DNA of 64,000 nt from Glycomyces luteolus (lineage in GTDB: Bacteria > Actinomycetota > Actinomycetes > Mycobacteriales > Micromonosporaceae), in NCBI RefSeq assembly GCF_027622875.1, contig NZ_JAPZVP010000026.1, positions 1 to 64,000 of the forward strand, written 5' to 3'. Each line of letters starts with the position of its first letter. Position 1 is the first letter of the stretch. Positions 34,198 to 43,085 of this stretch are shown here, in pieces. The translations under genes were made by a program, and so were the position numbers. The notes below the pieces were generated by a model. The model saw nothing but the letters and a program-made list of their open reading frames with translations, made no database searches and was not told the origin of the DNA.

Positions 34198-34764
34198 TTA
34201 CTTGACGACGTTGAAGACCTGCTTCTGGATGCCGTTCCTGTACACCTCGTGCTCCACCAGGTCCAGCAGTGTCGCGTCCTTGTCGGCCTCGCTGAACAGG
34301 CGCTTGCCCGCACCAAGGAGCTTCGGGAAGACCAGCAGGTGGTAGCGGTCCACGAGCCCGGCGTCGGCGAGGCTCTGCCCGAGGGCGGCGCTGCCGTGCA
34401 CCGAGATGGGGCCGCCTTCGGTCTCCTTCAGCGCGGCGACCTCGTCGAGCGAGCGGAGGATCGTGGCGGGCCAGCGTTCGTCCTGCTCCTTCAGGGTCGT
34501 GGACACCACGTACCGGGGCATGGCGTTGTACCCGGCGAACTCCTCCGTCATCGTCGGCCACACGGGCGCGAAGGCCTCGTACGACTTCCGGCCGAGCAGC
34601 AGCGCGCCGGCCTCTTCCTGCTCGCGGGACTTCAACTCGTAGGCCTCGGGCACGAACTCGATGTCCTTGAAGGTCCAGCCGGAGTTGCGGTAGCCGGGCT
34701 CCCCGCCGGGGGCCTCCATGACGCCGTCGAGGGAGATGAACGCGGTGACGATGAGCTGGCGCAT
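34198..34764 (-). CDS. dihydrofolate reductase-like (RibD C-terminal) family protein
   Basis: A 188-residue protein of the DHFR/RibD reductase superfamily: LIVTAFISLDGVMEAPGGE at the N terminus, ALLLGRKSYEAFAPVWPTM, and LVDRYHLLVFPKLLGAGKRL. Members are NADPH-binding reductases of uncertain substrate, distinct from FolA. The start ATG at 34764 follows AAAGGGG. No neighbour explains its role. Confidence 0.88.
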   Translation of the reverse strand: MRQLIVTAFISLDGVMEAPGGEPGYRNSGWTFKDIEFVPEAYELKSREQEEAGALLLGRKSYEAFAPVWPTMTEEFAGYNAMPRYVVSTTLKEQDERWPATILRSLDEVAALKETEGGPISVHGSAALGQSLADAGLVDRYHLLVFPKLLGAGKRLFSEADKDATLLDLVEHEVYRNGIQKQVFNVVK

Positions 34765-34863
34765 GGTGCCGCCCCTTTCGGTAGTGAACGCTGGTTGCTT
34801 CCACTCACTATGACGAGGCGGCACGCCGGGATTCATCGCAAGCCCGAAAGTCGTTCCCGAAAA

Positions 34864-35895
34864 TCAGGGAAGCCGCAGCCGGGCCACCACCGGGGCGTGG
34901 TCGCTGCCGTCCTTGTCGAGGACCTCCCAGTCGAGGACTTCGATGCCCTCCTGGGCGATGACGTGATCGAGCGTGACGGCCGGGATCTTGACGAGCCCGC
35001 CCAGGTAGCCGCCGGCGGGCTGCCAGGTGGCGTCGAGGCCTTCACCCGTCGCTTCGGCGGCATCCGTGTACCCGGAGTCGAGCAGCTCGCGCATGTTCTC
35101 GTGGTCGAGCGTGGCGTTGAAGTCCCCGGCGAGCACCCACGGCAGTCCGCCGTCCGGGCGCGGGAGCTGCTCGAAGTCCTCTTCCCACAAGGGGATCCGC
35201 TCCGCCGAAGCGGGCGCGGCCGGGTGGGCCGCCATGAAGCGGAAGTCGGTCCCCTCGGGCATGTCGACCTCGGCGGCGATCTGGTAGAAGATGGCGTCGC
35301 GCCCGACGGTCTCGATCCGCTCCAGGGGGTACCGCGAGTACAGCCCGGTCCCGACCGCGAGGTCCTCAGGTTCGAGGATCGAGTAGGGCATGAGCTCGTC
35401 CAGGCCCCGCTCGGTGAACGCGTCGGGCGAGCCGGGGGTGAGCTCCTGGACGCTGAGCAGGTCGGGCTGGTGCTCCTCGATGAGCGCCATGACGGCGTCG
35501 AAATCCACGTTGCCCACGTACAGGTTGACGGACATGACCGTCAGCTCCGCCCCGCCGGCGCTCGGCTGGTCGTCGGCGACGACACGGGGCACCAGCACGA
35601 TCGCCAGCCCGACCGCTACGGCCGCGGTGACCGCCGCGGCGAGCCAGTGCCGGATGACCGCCTGCATCCCCGCCCCGACCAACGCCGCGACCACGAAATA
35701 AGGAACGAACGCCACGGTCGTGACCAGCAGGAACCCGCTCTCCAACCCGAAGAGCCGAACCGCCCCGTACGCGAGCGCCCCGGCTGTCCCGACCCACGAC
35801 AGCACCCGAAGCCACCGCCACCGGTACCACGGGCGCCGCTTCGCGGAGCCGTCCTCGCGCTCAGCGGCATGCAACAACACGGTGGCATCACTCAT
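34864..35895 (-). CDS. membrane-anchored endonuclease/exonuclease/phosphatase family protein
   Basis: A 343-residue protein: three helices in the first 105 residues (VLSWVGTAGALAYGAVRLF, FLLVTTVAFVPYFVVAAL, AAAVTAAVAVGLAIVLV), then an EEP domain outside the membrane with all motifs, MSVNLYVGN, LSVQEL, GDFNAT, VTLDHVI and DGSDHAPVVA (Asn, Glu, Asp-Asn, Asp-His catalytic set). Such membrane EEP proteins hydrolyse phosphodiesters outside the cell (nuclease or sphingomyelinase-like). Substrate unknown. Confidence 0.88.
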   Translation of the reverse strand: MSDATVLLHAAEREDGSAKRRPWYRWRWLRVLSWVGTAGALAYGAVRLFGLESGFLLVTTVAFVPYFVVAALVGAGMQAVIRHWLAAAVTAAVAVGLAIVLVPRVVADDQPSAGGAELTVMSVNLYVGNVDFDAVMALIEEHQPDLLSVQELTPGSPDAFTERGLDELMPYSILEPEDLAVGTGLYSRYPLERIETVGRDAIFYQIAAEVDMPEGTDFRFMAAHPAAPASAERIPLWEEDFEQLPRPDGGLPWVLAGDFNATLDHENMRELLDSGYTDAAEATGEGLDATWQPAGGYLGGLVKIPAVTLDHVIAQEGIEVLDWEVLDKDGSDHAPVVARLRLP

Positions 35896-35961
35896 GCGCC
35901 GGGATCCTACTGCCGCCGTGCAATACCCTGGCCGCGAATCCCCAATTCCTTTGGAGTGTCA

Positions 35962-36702
35962 GTGGAACCGGACAGACTCGCCGAATGGCAGGCGCTCTGG
36001 CGGGACTCGATCGGCCTTCGCCGGGCCGACGGTCGGCCCGTCGTCGCCTCGGTCGCGGGCAGGCCCGCGCTGCCTCCGGAGGTCGCGTGGCCTCGGGACG
36101 AGTCCGGGAGCCCGAAGGACTACCTCATGACCCTGGACCTGAGCGCCCTGCCCCGCATCGGCATCGATCTCCCCGACAGCGGAGTGCTGCTGTTCTTCCT
36201 CGACACTGAGTTCGCGGAGCCCGAGGTCATGTACTTCGAGGACACTGCGGGACTTCAGGACCGGCAGTGCCCGGAGGACCTCGGCTTCGTCCCGCCGGGG
36301 CGGATCGACCTCGCAGCGGTGGTGGAACCGACCCGGCCCGCGGAGGACCATCCCTACCTCAGCGGCCGACCGGCCGGTTACTACCGAGGTCTCGCCAAGA
36401 TGCTCGCCACCGAGATCGACCATCCGGAGCCTCCGACCTGCGGCGATCACCGCATCGGCGGGCACTACGCGTTCAGCGCCCAGTACGACTTCCCGTGCGC
36501 GCCGACCTCCGAGATCCCGGACCTCCCCGGCACTCCCGGACCCGAGGCGCTGGACCTGCCGATCCTCCTGGTCCGCATGGACTTCGACCCCGACGCCGGC
36601 ATGGTCTGGGGCGACTGCGGCACCTCGGAATGGTCCATCAGCCGCGACGACCTCGCCGCGCGGCGCTTCGACCGGGTCGAGTTCTCCTGGAGCTGCCACT
36701 AG
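35962..36702 (+). CDS. DUF1963 (YwqG-like) protein
   Basis: A 246-residue soluble protein. The signature of DUF1963 is present: GRPALPPEVAWPRDESG, YLMTLDLSALP, and a late LLVRMDFDPDAGMVWGDCGT. Function of the family is unknown; it is often near toxin-immunity or SMI1 genes. The GTG at 35962 has GGAG six bases upstream. Confidence 0.82.
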   Translation: MEPDRLAEWQALWRDSIGLRRADGRPVVASVAGRPALPPEVAWPRDESGSPKDYLMTLDLSALPRIGIDLPDSGVLLFFLDTEFAEPEVMYFEDTAGLQDRQCPEDLGFVPPGRIDLAAVVEPTRPAEDHPYLSGRPAGYYRGLAKMLATEIDHPEPPTCGDHRIGGHYAFSAQYDFPCAPTSEIPDLPGTPGPEALDLPILLVRMDFDPDAGMVWGDCGTSEWSISRDDLAARRFDRVEFSWSCH

Positions 36703-36725
36703 GCGGTGCCACCGCGACCGAGGGT

Positions 36726-37395
36726 TCAGGCCGACTGCGGCAGGAGGTCCGCGATCGATTCGGGCGCTTCAGGGACGGCTCGGAGCTGGTCGATCATCAG
36801 GTCGAGTTCGGGCCCGCGCGTTCCGCTGAGGTAGAAGGACGCCGACCGCAGCCCGGTGACGAGCATGTAGCAGCGCAGCCGATGCAAGTCCTCCGGCGCG
36901 ATCGGCGATCGCGGACCAGGAGCGCGGGACACCCCACGCTACCGCACCCGCCCAGGAAGGGCTGCGGCCCTTGCCCGTCGACGGATCGACGCCCCCATAG
37001 CCGCCAGCGCCAGCCAACGGCAGGCCGCTGATCCGGCGAAGCGCCGCGGCGACGGCAGGCGCCGCCGCGGCGACTGCTGGCGTTTCGAGGTCGCAGAGTC
37101 TGGTCCCGGGAAGGCGAGTGCTGGCGCAGAACCACGCTTCATCGATCGCGCCGATGGCGATCACCTCGGGAACCAGAACACCGCCGCCGAGCCGCAGCGA
37201 TCCCGCCCACTCGTCCAAGGCGAATCCCTCGCGCCGGAGGTTCACACGGACGATCAGCTCCCGGCCGTCAGTGACGGCGCTGTAGGCCTGCGAGTTCTCG
37301 CCCTCGGTGATCGCCTCCCAAGCGGTGACCGGACCGAGCTCCTCGACGATCCGCTCGCGGACCAGGCCGGCATCGATCATGGGCTTCCACATCAC
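36726..37395 (-). pseudogene. degraded APH-fold phosphotransferase
   Basis: The 5' half (37395 to about 36960) reads as the N-lobe of an aminoglycoside/choline kinase-like protein (ELGPVTAWEAITEGENSQAY, then GGGVLVPEVIAIG and CASTRLPGTRLCDLE). It then slips out of frame; the C-terminal end continues in another frame (36932-36726, EDLHRLRCYMLVTGLRS). The central segment with the catalytic H-G-D-x4-N and metal-binding Asp is missing altogether, so at least one deletion and one frameshift occurred. Total remaining coding length is about 220 codons against the usual 280-300. Identification of the 3' piece is moderate. Confidence 0.7.
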
Positions 37396-37470
37396 CGCAG
37401 GCTAGGACGGAACCGATTACGAGGCAACCGGATTGCGCACGCTCAACTCGCGAGGCTGCGAGAATGCCGT

Positions 37471-37992
37471 ATGACCTTGACACCGATGTGCCTGTGCCTC
37501 CTCACCCGCCGAACTCCAGACGGGCGACGGGAAGTCCTGCTCGGGCGGCGCAAGAAGCTCGGCATGGGCACCGGCAAGGTCGTCGGACTCGGCGGACACG
37601 TGGAACCGGACGAGACCGCAGCCCAAGCCGCAGCGCGCGAGACCGCCGAAGAGTCGGGCCTCATCGTCGCCGCACGCGACCTCCGCGAGGCGGCGAACGT
37701 GGTCTTCCGGTTCCCGGTCAGACCCGAGTGGGACATGCGGGTCGCGGTATTCGTCGGCGACCGGTTCACCGGGGACGCATATGAAACCGCGGAGATCGCC
37801 CCGCGCTGGTACCCGATCGACGACCTGCCGGTCCAGGACATGTGGGACGACAACCGCTACTGGCTCCCGCAGGTCCTGGCCGGGCAGCGGCTCCACGCGG
37901 AGTTCGTGTTCGCCGAAGACTGCGAGACCGTGGCGACGAGCCGGATCGTTCCCGCCCCAGAGGATCGAGAGGCCATCGGCGATGCCGGCTGA
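37471..37992 (+). CDS. Nudix hydrolase (MutT/MTH1-like)
   Basis: A 173-residue Nudix protein with an intact box: GGHVEPDETAAQAAARETAE continuing ESGL, i.e. G-x5-E-x7-R-E-x2-E-E-x-G. The flanks (LLGRRKKLGMGTGKVVGLGG; RFPVRPEWDMRVAVFVGD) resemble mammalian MTH1-type 8-oxo-dGTP diphosphatases, so sanitation of oxidised nucleotides is the best guess. No ribosome binding site at the ATG; GAGAAT just upstream suggests leaderless transcription. Overlaps the following kinase gene by 11 bases. Confidence 0.9.
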   Translation: MTLTPMCLCLLTRRTPDGRREVLLGRRKKLGMGTGKVVGLGGHVEPDETAAQAAARETAEESGLIVAARDLREAANVVFRFPVRPEWDMRVAVFVGDRFTGDAYETAEIAPRWYPIDDLPVQDMWDDNRYWLPQVLAGQRLHAEFVFAEDCETVATSRIVPAPEDREAIGDAG

Positions 37993-38776
37993 TCCGAGCG
38001 ACGACGAAATGGCGCGCGGCCGGTTCGCCGGTGTACGCCGCGAAGGCGACACCGTGGTGCGGCACCCCACCGTCGACAACTCGGGTTCGCGTGCGCTGCT
38101 TCGGCATTTCGCCGACAAGGGGTGCAGCCTTACGCCTCGCCTCCTCGAAACATCCGAACAGCACGAACGGCTCTCCTATATTCCCGGCGTCACCGGCTAT
38201 CCGCCGCTGACCGAAGCCCTGCGGTCAGAGGAAGCACTCGTCGCGGTGGCGCGAGCCGCCCGGACGCTCCACGACCTTTCGGTGTCGTTCACCGATCGCG
38301 AATCCTACGAGTGGCATCCGCTCGAGACCTGCCGGCCGGTCGGCGGGGAGATCATCGGGCATGGCGATCTGGCGCCATGGAACATCGTCTTCGCGGGCAC
38401 CGAAGTCACCGGCATCATCGACTGGGACGCGGCCGGGCCGATGACCCGGTCCTGGGACATGGCCTACCTCGCCCACCAGTTCGTCCCATTCCACCTGGGC
38501 GACGACATATCCAGCTGGGGCTGGGACCGCCCACCGGACCGCCGCGCCCGGCTCGCCCTCCTGTGCGACGCCTACGGCGGACTCGACCAGGAGGACGTCG
38601 TCGACGACGCCATCCTCCGCCTGCACTCGACCGGCATGTTCCTCCGCCAACGCATCCAGGCCGGCGACCCGCGATTCGAAGCGCAGCGCCGGGAACGCCA
38701 CGACCGAGGCTTCATGGCCGCCGCAGCGAAACTGGCGGCGCTCCGAGACACCCTGCTTGATCCGGAACCAACCTGA
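37982..38776 (+). CDS. APH-fold phosphotransferase
   Basis: A 264-residue kinase-like protein with the Brenner motif IIGHGDLAPWNIVF and the metal-binding Asp in GIIDWDAAGP, plus DMAYLAHQF after it. The N-lobe (GRFAGVRREGDTVVRHP) is shortened, as in the small actinobacterial APH group. Substrate is a hydroxylated small molecule, unknown. It starts within the last codons of the Nudix gene, so the pair is co-translated. Confidence 0.88.
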   Translation: MPADPSDDEMARGRFAGVRREGDTVVRHPTVDNSGSRALLRHFADKGCSLTPRLLETSEQHERLSYIPGVTGYPPLTEALRSEEALVAVARAARTLHDLSVSFTDRESYEWHPLETCRPVGGEIIGHGDLAPWNIVFAGTEVTGIIDWDAAGPMTRSWDMAYLAHQFVPFHLGDDISSWGWDRPPDRRARLALLCDAYGGLDQEDVVDDAILRLHSTGMFLRQRIQAGDPRFEAQRRERHDRGFMAAAAKLAALRDTLLDPEPT

Positions 38777-38822
38777 AGCGCGGAGGCATCGAGCGTCCCA
38801 GGTCCACCCTGTCCGTGTCGCC

Positions 38823-38930
38823 TCAGACCGCAATGGACCAGAGCAACACGAGCATCGGGATCGCAGCGGCGATCGAGCACGCGGCCCAATCCCGTTCGGG
38901 TCGCAGGCGGTCGAACCGTGTATAGGCCAT
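38823..38930 (-). CDS. possible 35-residue single-helix membrane peptide
   Basis: Basic N terminus (MAYTRFDRLRPERDW) and one hydrophobic helix (CSIAAAIPMLVLLWSIAV at the very end). There is no ribosome binding site, so expression is doubtful. Listed because topology is sensible and the 190-bp gap is otherwise empty. Confidence 0.2.
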   Translation of the reverse strand: MAYTRFDRLRPERDWAACSIAAAIPMLVLLWSIAV

Positions 38931-38968
38931 TTGAAACTGTGGTGCTGCAATACGTTCCGGCCGGAGGC

Positions 38969-39483
38969 TCAGAGCGAAGTGATGCGGACGATCGCGGTTC
39001 CCGCCGTGAAGTCGAGCAGCTCCACGATGAGCACCCCCGCCTCGGCCTCGGGGACCGGCGGGCGCTCGTCGCCGACGAACGCGCCGTAGCAGCCGGACTG
39101 GACGCCGTTCTCGGTCAGGAAGGCCACGCAGTAGCCGCCGGAGATCCCCGCGGAGGTGGTGCCGCCGCCGCGTTCGGCGGTGATGTCGACGCCGTCCTCG
39201 GTGACGGCCGTGACCTGCAACGTGAAGCCGTCGAGTCCGATGTCCACCGGTTCGCTCACCGCCACTTCGCAACTGCCGTCGCCGCAGGCGGCGTAGTCGG
39301 TCCCGTCGGCGGCGGTCGGCTGCTCGGGGGTCGGACTCGGCTCGGGTTCGGTCGCCCCAGCGGTGGTCGCGGCGTTCGAGGACTCCGGGGCGGGTTCGAG
39401 GTCCCGGTCTCGCCGGCGCAGCCGGCCGCGAGCAGGAGGAGCAGTGCGGGGGCGACGACCCGCGGGGCGGTTGAAGCGTCCAT
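38969..39483 (-). pseudogene. frameshifted lipoprotein gene
   Basis: The 5' part (from 39483) encodes a clean lipoprotein signal (VVAPALLLLLAAGC, Cys22) followed by a few residues. A one-base slip near 39370-39395 then moves the reading to another frame, where a Pro/Glu/Thr-rich linker (TEPEPSPTPEQPTAADG) and a folded domain continue to 38969 (SEPVDIGLDGFTLQVTAV ... LLDFTAGTAIVRITSL). Intact, it would be about 170 residues with a small beta-rich domain containing two Cys pairs. Could be a true mutation, a phase-variable tract or a sequencing error. A decayed copy of the same C terminus is at 45910-46023. Confidence 0.7.
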
Positions 39484-39526
39484 GGACCGATGCTAAGCGC
39501 GGCGGCGCGGGACCGGTCCCTGCAAA

Positions 39527-40465
39527 TCAGTCCCCGTAGTGCGCAAGGATGCTCGCCGCCAGCTCCTTGACCTTCTCGCGGGCCTCGGGCGGGTCGAGGA
39601 CCGTCGCGGAGTCGCCGAACGACAGGAGCTGGCACACCTCTTCGAGGACGTGGCAGCGCAGCACGGCGTGCGTCCATCCCGGTTCGGCCGCCTCGCCGAG
39701 GGCCAGGCGGGAACCGAAGATCCGCTCGGCGCGCCCGCGCTGGCGGTCCCTGAGCACGAAGCGCACTTCGAGTCCGCCCCCGGCGTCCCACCGCTCGGTC
39801 AGCTCGCGCGCGGTGGCGGCGAGGCCCGCGCCGGGGCGCAGCCGCCGCGGCGTCCGCAGCGCCTCCCACCGCTCGACCCTGGCGAGGTTCCACATCCGCG
39901 CCTTCCCGAGCTCGTCGGCGATGAGGTACCAGCGTCCCCCCTTCGCGAGCAGCCCGTACGGGTCGACGGTGCGCCAGCGCGGTTCCCCGCCTTCGCGGGC
40001 GTAGAGGATCTTGAGGCGCGCACCCGTGCGCAAGTCGCCGATGAGCGCCGCGGGGGAGGTCCCGGTGGGTTCGCGGCCGAACCACGGCCGGTTGTCGCTG
40101 ACCACCAGGTCGTTCACGGCGAGCAGGTCGCCCTCGGCGCGGGCCGCGACCTTGCGGCGGGCCCGCCCGCCCTCCTCGGCGACGCCGAGCCGGCGCCGCT
40201 GCTCGTCGTCGAGTCCGTTGAGCGCCAGCTGGTCCCGCTCGCCCGGGGTCAGCCGGGTCACGTCGAGGGTCCGGCCCGGGAGCATGAACACTCCGCCGTA
40301 GCGGCCGCGCCGCAGCACCACCGGGAAGCCCGCGTCCTGGAGCCATCTGAGGTCGCGCTGGACGGTCCGCTCGGACGACCCGGTCTCGGCGGCGATCGCG
40401 GCCACCGTGGTCTCGGGGCGGGTCTGGAGGGCCAGGACGAGCGAGAAGAACTTGTCGGGAGTCAC
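39527..40465 (-). CDS. WYL-domain transcriptional regulator (YafY/DeoR-like)
   Basis: A 312-residue regulator. N-terminal winged helix (TTVAAIAAETGSSERTVQRD, LRWLQDAGFPVVLRRGRYGG), a WYL domain at about residues 135-225 (LKILYAREGGEPRWRTVDPY, GGRWYLIADEL) and a C-terminal WCX region. WYL domains sense small nucleic-acid or ligand signals. The GTG at 40465 is used (AGGAG upstream). Divergent from the VOC gene 89 bases away, its probable target. Confidence 0.9.
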   Translation of the reverse strand: MTPDKFFSLVLALQTRPETTVAAIAAETGSSERTVQRDLRWLQDAGFPVVLRRGRYGGVFMLPGRTLDVTRLTPGERDQLALNGLDDEQRRRLGVAEEGGRARRKVAARAEGDLLAVNDLVVSDNRPWFGREPTGTSPAALIGDLRTGARLKILYAREGGEPRWRTVDPYGLLAKGGRWYLIADELGKARMWNLARVERWEALRTPRRLRPGAGLAATARELTERWDAGGGLEVRFVLRDRQRGRAERIFGSRLALGEAAEPGWTHAVLRCHVLEEVCQLLSFGDSATVLDPPEAREKVKELAASILAHYGD

Positions 40466-40554
40466 ACCCCGATTCTCCTCGGGAACCCGACAGTTCCTGA
40501 CGTCTTTCGCTCCTACGGTGGCCCGGTCAACGCGAATCGAAAGGACGGCAGCCA

Positions 40555-40920
40555 ATGCCCGCACCGAACCAGTTCATCGTCTACGTCGCCGACGCCCCCG
40601 CCTCGGCCCGCTTCTACGGCGACCTCTTCGACCTGAAGCCGGTCTTCGAGACGCCCGGGTTCATCGCCTTCGACCTCGGCGGCGGCATCCAACTGGCCCT
40701 GTGGAGCCGGGTCCCGTTCGACCTCGCCGAGGTCAACCACCGCACCAGTGAGCTGTGCATCGCCGTCAAGGACGCCCCGGCCTCGGTCGACGCCCTCTAC
40801 GAGGAGTGGAAGGCCAAGGGCGCCAAGGTCATCACCGAACCGTACGACGACGCCTTCGGTCGCACCTTCCTCGTGGCCGACCCCGACGGCAACCTGATCC
40901 GGGTCGCCCCGGTCGACTAG
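40555..40920 (+). CDS. VOC family (glyoxalase-like) protein
   Basis: A 121-residue VOC protein: QFIVYVADAPASARFYGDLF, SELCIAVKDAPASVDAL and the end signature FGRTFLVADPDGNLIRV. Proteins of this size paired with a WYL/YafY regulator often bind phenazines or related toxicants, so a protective role is plausible. AAAGGACGG precedes the ATG. Confidence 0.88.
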   Translation: MPAPNQFIVYVADAPASARFYGDLFDLKPVFETPGFIAFDLGGGIQLALWSRVPFDLAEVNHRTSELCIAVKDAPASVDALYEEWKAKGAKVITEPYDDAFGRTFLVADPDGNLIRVAPVD

Positions 40921-40968
40921 GCCGGGTTCGGTACGTCGGTCAGGTCCCTGCGTGCCGTCACGCCCGAC

Positions 40969-41018
40969 AAGCCTCCGGCTGGATCGTGTTGCAGCGCGGC
41001 AGATGCAACCGGAGGCTT
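40969..41018. terminator. bidirectional terminator
   Basis: AAGCCTCCGG and CCGGAGGCTT enclose an inner TTGCA/TGCAA stem; it lies between the convergent VOC and APH-fold genes. Confidence 0.8.
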
Positions 41019-41038
41019 CCTCAACGCTCGAACACGGC

Positions 41039-41893
41039 CTAGGAGGCTTCCGCGAGAATGGCGGCGAGCGTCCTGTGGCCCTGGTCTTCGTATCCGCGGT
41101 CGCCGATCTGGAAGGCCCAGCAGGCGGTGCCGATACCCGCGCGGGCGCGTTGCCGGAACCAGGCGTCGGGCTCGCGCGGGTCCTTGCCGTAGCCCGACAG
41201 GAACGCCTCCTCCGCGCCCGGATGCCAGACGAACTCCTGCACGGCCAGGCGCTCGAAGTCCTCGGCCGCCGGTCGCAGACCCGCGCGGCCCAGGTCGATC
41301 ACCCGCAGGGTCCCGGCGTCGTCGATGAGCCAGTTCCGGCACTGCCAGTCGCCATGCGTCGGAACGCAGGTCGCGGTGGCCGACGGCCAGGAGCGGACCA
41401 TGGCCCGCAGCGTTTCGGCGACGTCCGCATCGATCCGGTGCGGGGCATCCAGCCACGCCAGCGCCTTGGCGTTCATCCTGGCCTCGTAGTCGGGATCCTC
41501 GATCGCCGACTGCGCGTGGAAGGCGCGCAGCAGCTCTCCCGCCTGCACGTAGGTGTCCAGCTCCGCGGCCGCCTCCGTCCCCTGGATCAGCGTCCCGGGA
41601 AGGTACTCCGTGACCAGGACCTTGGTGTCGGCATCGGCGAAGAGCATCCGGGCGGCCCTGCCCTGCCGAAGCCACGGCCCGGTCCACTCGCGGTGCGCGC
41701 GGATCTCCCGCTCGATGTGATGGTCCGAGGCACCGCCGGCCTTGACGACGACGGTCCGTTCTCCTGCCCGCGCCCGCAAAACGGTGGTCTCGACGAGTCC
41801 CCAGCTCATGTCGGCTTCGAGTTCGAGACCGGGGAGCCACGCTTCGACCAGTGCGCGCTGGCGCGACGAGAGCGCGCTGAATGAATGGGTCAT
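41039..41893 (-). CDS. APH-fold phosphotransferase
   Basis: A 284-residue aminoglycoside phosphotransferase-family protein: ATP-lobe Lys in RTVVVKAGG, Brenner motif PTHGDWQCRNWLID and VIDLGRAGL, where the usual Asp-Trp/Phe-Asp is Asp-Leu-Gly. Homologs are mostly annotated as phosphotransferases of unknown substrate. Start chosen at 41893 (MTHSFSAL); a further in-frame ATG lies at 41920. Confidence 0.85.
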   Translation of the reverse strand: MTHSFSALSSRQRALVEAWLPGLELEADMSWGLVETTVLRARAGERTVVVKAGGASDHHIEREIRAHREWTGPWLRQGRAARMLFADADTKVLVTEYLPGTLIQGTEAAAELDTYVQAGELLRAFHAQSAIEDPDYEARMNAKALAWLDAPHRIDADVAETLRAMVRSWPSATATCVPTHGDWQCRNWLIDDAGTLRVIDLGRAGLRPAAEDFERLAVQEFVWHPGAEEAFLSGYGKDPREPDAWFRQRARAGIGTACWAFQIGDRGYEDQGHRTLAAILAEAS

Positions 41894-41971
41894 TGCGGGA
41901 AGCCTAAGCGCTCGATTCAAGTTGTCTGATATTCGGTTTCGCGGCAGTGTCTCACCTGATAGAAAACCGGG

Positions 41972-42997
41972 ATGGCGGATGGAAGCGTTGTCGTGGTTGG
42001 CGCCGGCATCATCGGGGCGTCAATGGCGTACCACCTGGCCAGGCGCGGCCGACCCGTCACGTTGATCGATGCAGGCCTGCCGGGTTCGGGCGCCACCCGC
42101 GCTTCTTTCGCCTGGATCGGACGCCCGCTCGTCAGCGACTTGCCCTCGGCGCCACTGCGCTACCTCGCACTAGACGAGTACCGGCGGCTGGAGGCGGAGC
42201 TTCCCGAATTGTCGATCCAGTGGTCGGGTTCAATCTGCTGGGACGGCTTCGACGAGGCCCCAGGGCCGCACACCGACGATGTCCATGCGCTGGAACCGCA
42301 CCTGCTCGATCCACCGACAGTCGCCATCCATCGCCCGGAAGACGCGGCGCTCGACCCGGTCGCGACGACTGATCTCCTGGTCGCCGCAGCGCGCGACCGG
42401 GGCGCGCGGTTGCTGACGGGGGTACTGGTGACCGCTCTTGTCCACCAGGGGGGCACGGTGACCGGCGTTCGGACGACCGCCGGAGTCGTTCCTGCTGAGA
42501 CCGTCGTCCTGGCCGCAGGGACCGGCACAGTCGCCCTGTGCGCCGGCATCGGCATCACGCTGCCCATCGAGCCGTCGCCTGCCGTCATGGTCCGGTTGCG
42601 CGCCACGCCGCGCCTGGTCCGGACGATCGTCGCGACGCCGTCGCTGGAGGTCCGGCAGCTCAACGACGGTACGGTCCTCGCCCCCACGGCGTATCGCGGT
42701 GAGGCGGACCAGGCCGCGCTGCAAGCGACCGCCCGACGTGTCCGGGACCGGTTCGCCGCTTGCTTCTCGGGAGCCGGCGGCACGGAGATTCTCTCCGCCG
42801 AGATCGGCTGGCGCCCGATGCCTGCCGACGGGGAACCGGTCATCGGCCGCCCCGCGGGCAGCCGGGGCCTGTACGTCACCGTGATGCACTCGGCGATCAC
42901 CTTGGCCGCCGCGGCCGGCAACCTTGCGGCTGCGGAAATCGTCTCCGGGGTACCGGCTCCCGAGCTCGCCGCCTGCCGCCCGGACCGGTTCAACTGA
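41972..42997 (+). CDS. FAD-dependent oxidoreductase (DAO family)
   Basis: A 341-residue D-amino-acid-oxidase fold enzyme: dinucleotide motif VVVVGAGIIGASMAYHLA at residues 6-23, ATRASFAWIGRP, VVLAAGTGTVALC, and the C-terminal GWRPMPADGEPVIGRPAGS, typical of glycine/sarcosine/D-amino acid oxidases. It would oxidise an amine or amino acid to imine with FAD. Substrate unknown; stands alone. Confidence 0.9.
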   Translation: MADGSVVVVGAGIIGASMAYHLARRGRPVTLIDAGLPGSGATRASFAWIGRPLVSDLPSAPLRYLALDEYRRLEAELPELSIQWSGSICWDGFDEAPGPHTDDVHALEPHLLDPPTVAIHRPEDAALDPVATTDLLVAAARDRGARLLTGVLVTALVHQGGTVTGVRTTAGVVPAETVVLAAGTGTVALCAGIGITLPIEPSPAVMVRLRATPRLVRTIVATPSLEVRQLNDGTVLAPTAYRGEADQAALQATARRVRDRFAACFSGAGGTEILSAEIGWRPMPADGEPVIGRPAGSRGLYVTVMHSAITLAAAAGNLAAAEIVSGVPAPELAACRPDRFN

Positions 42998-43085
42998 TGC
43001 CCTCTACGAACACCTTGGCTCGCGGATGCTTCGCGCTGACGGCCGACTCGAAACCGGTTCTAGTGCCCGACGGCGTGTCGGGGAA

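Noticed and set aside
40921-41038. Coding continuation after the VOC gene
   Set aside because: The sequence is accounted for by a long hairpin (40969-41018) between two convergent genes.
42998-43085. Plus-strand reading DALYEHLGSRMLRADGRLETG after the FAD oxidoreductase
   Set aside because: Resembles the end of a GNAT protein (YEHLGF) but only about 20 residues, no upstream part and no start; too short to call a relic.
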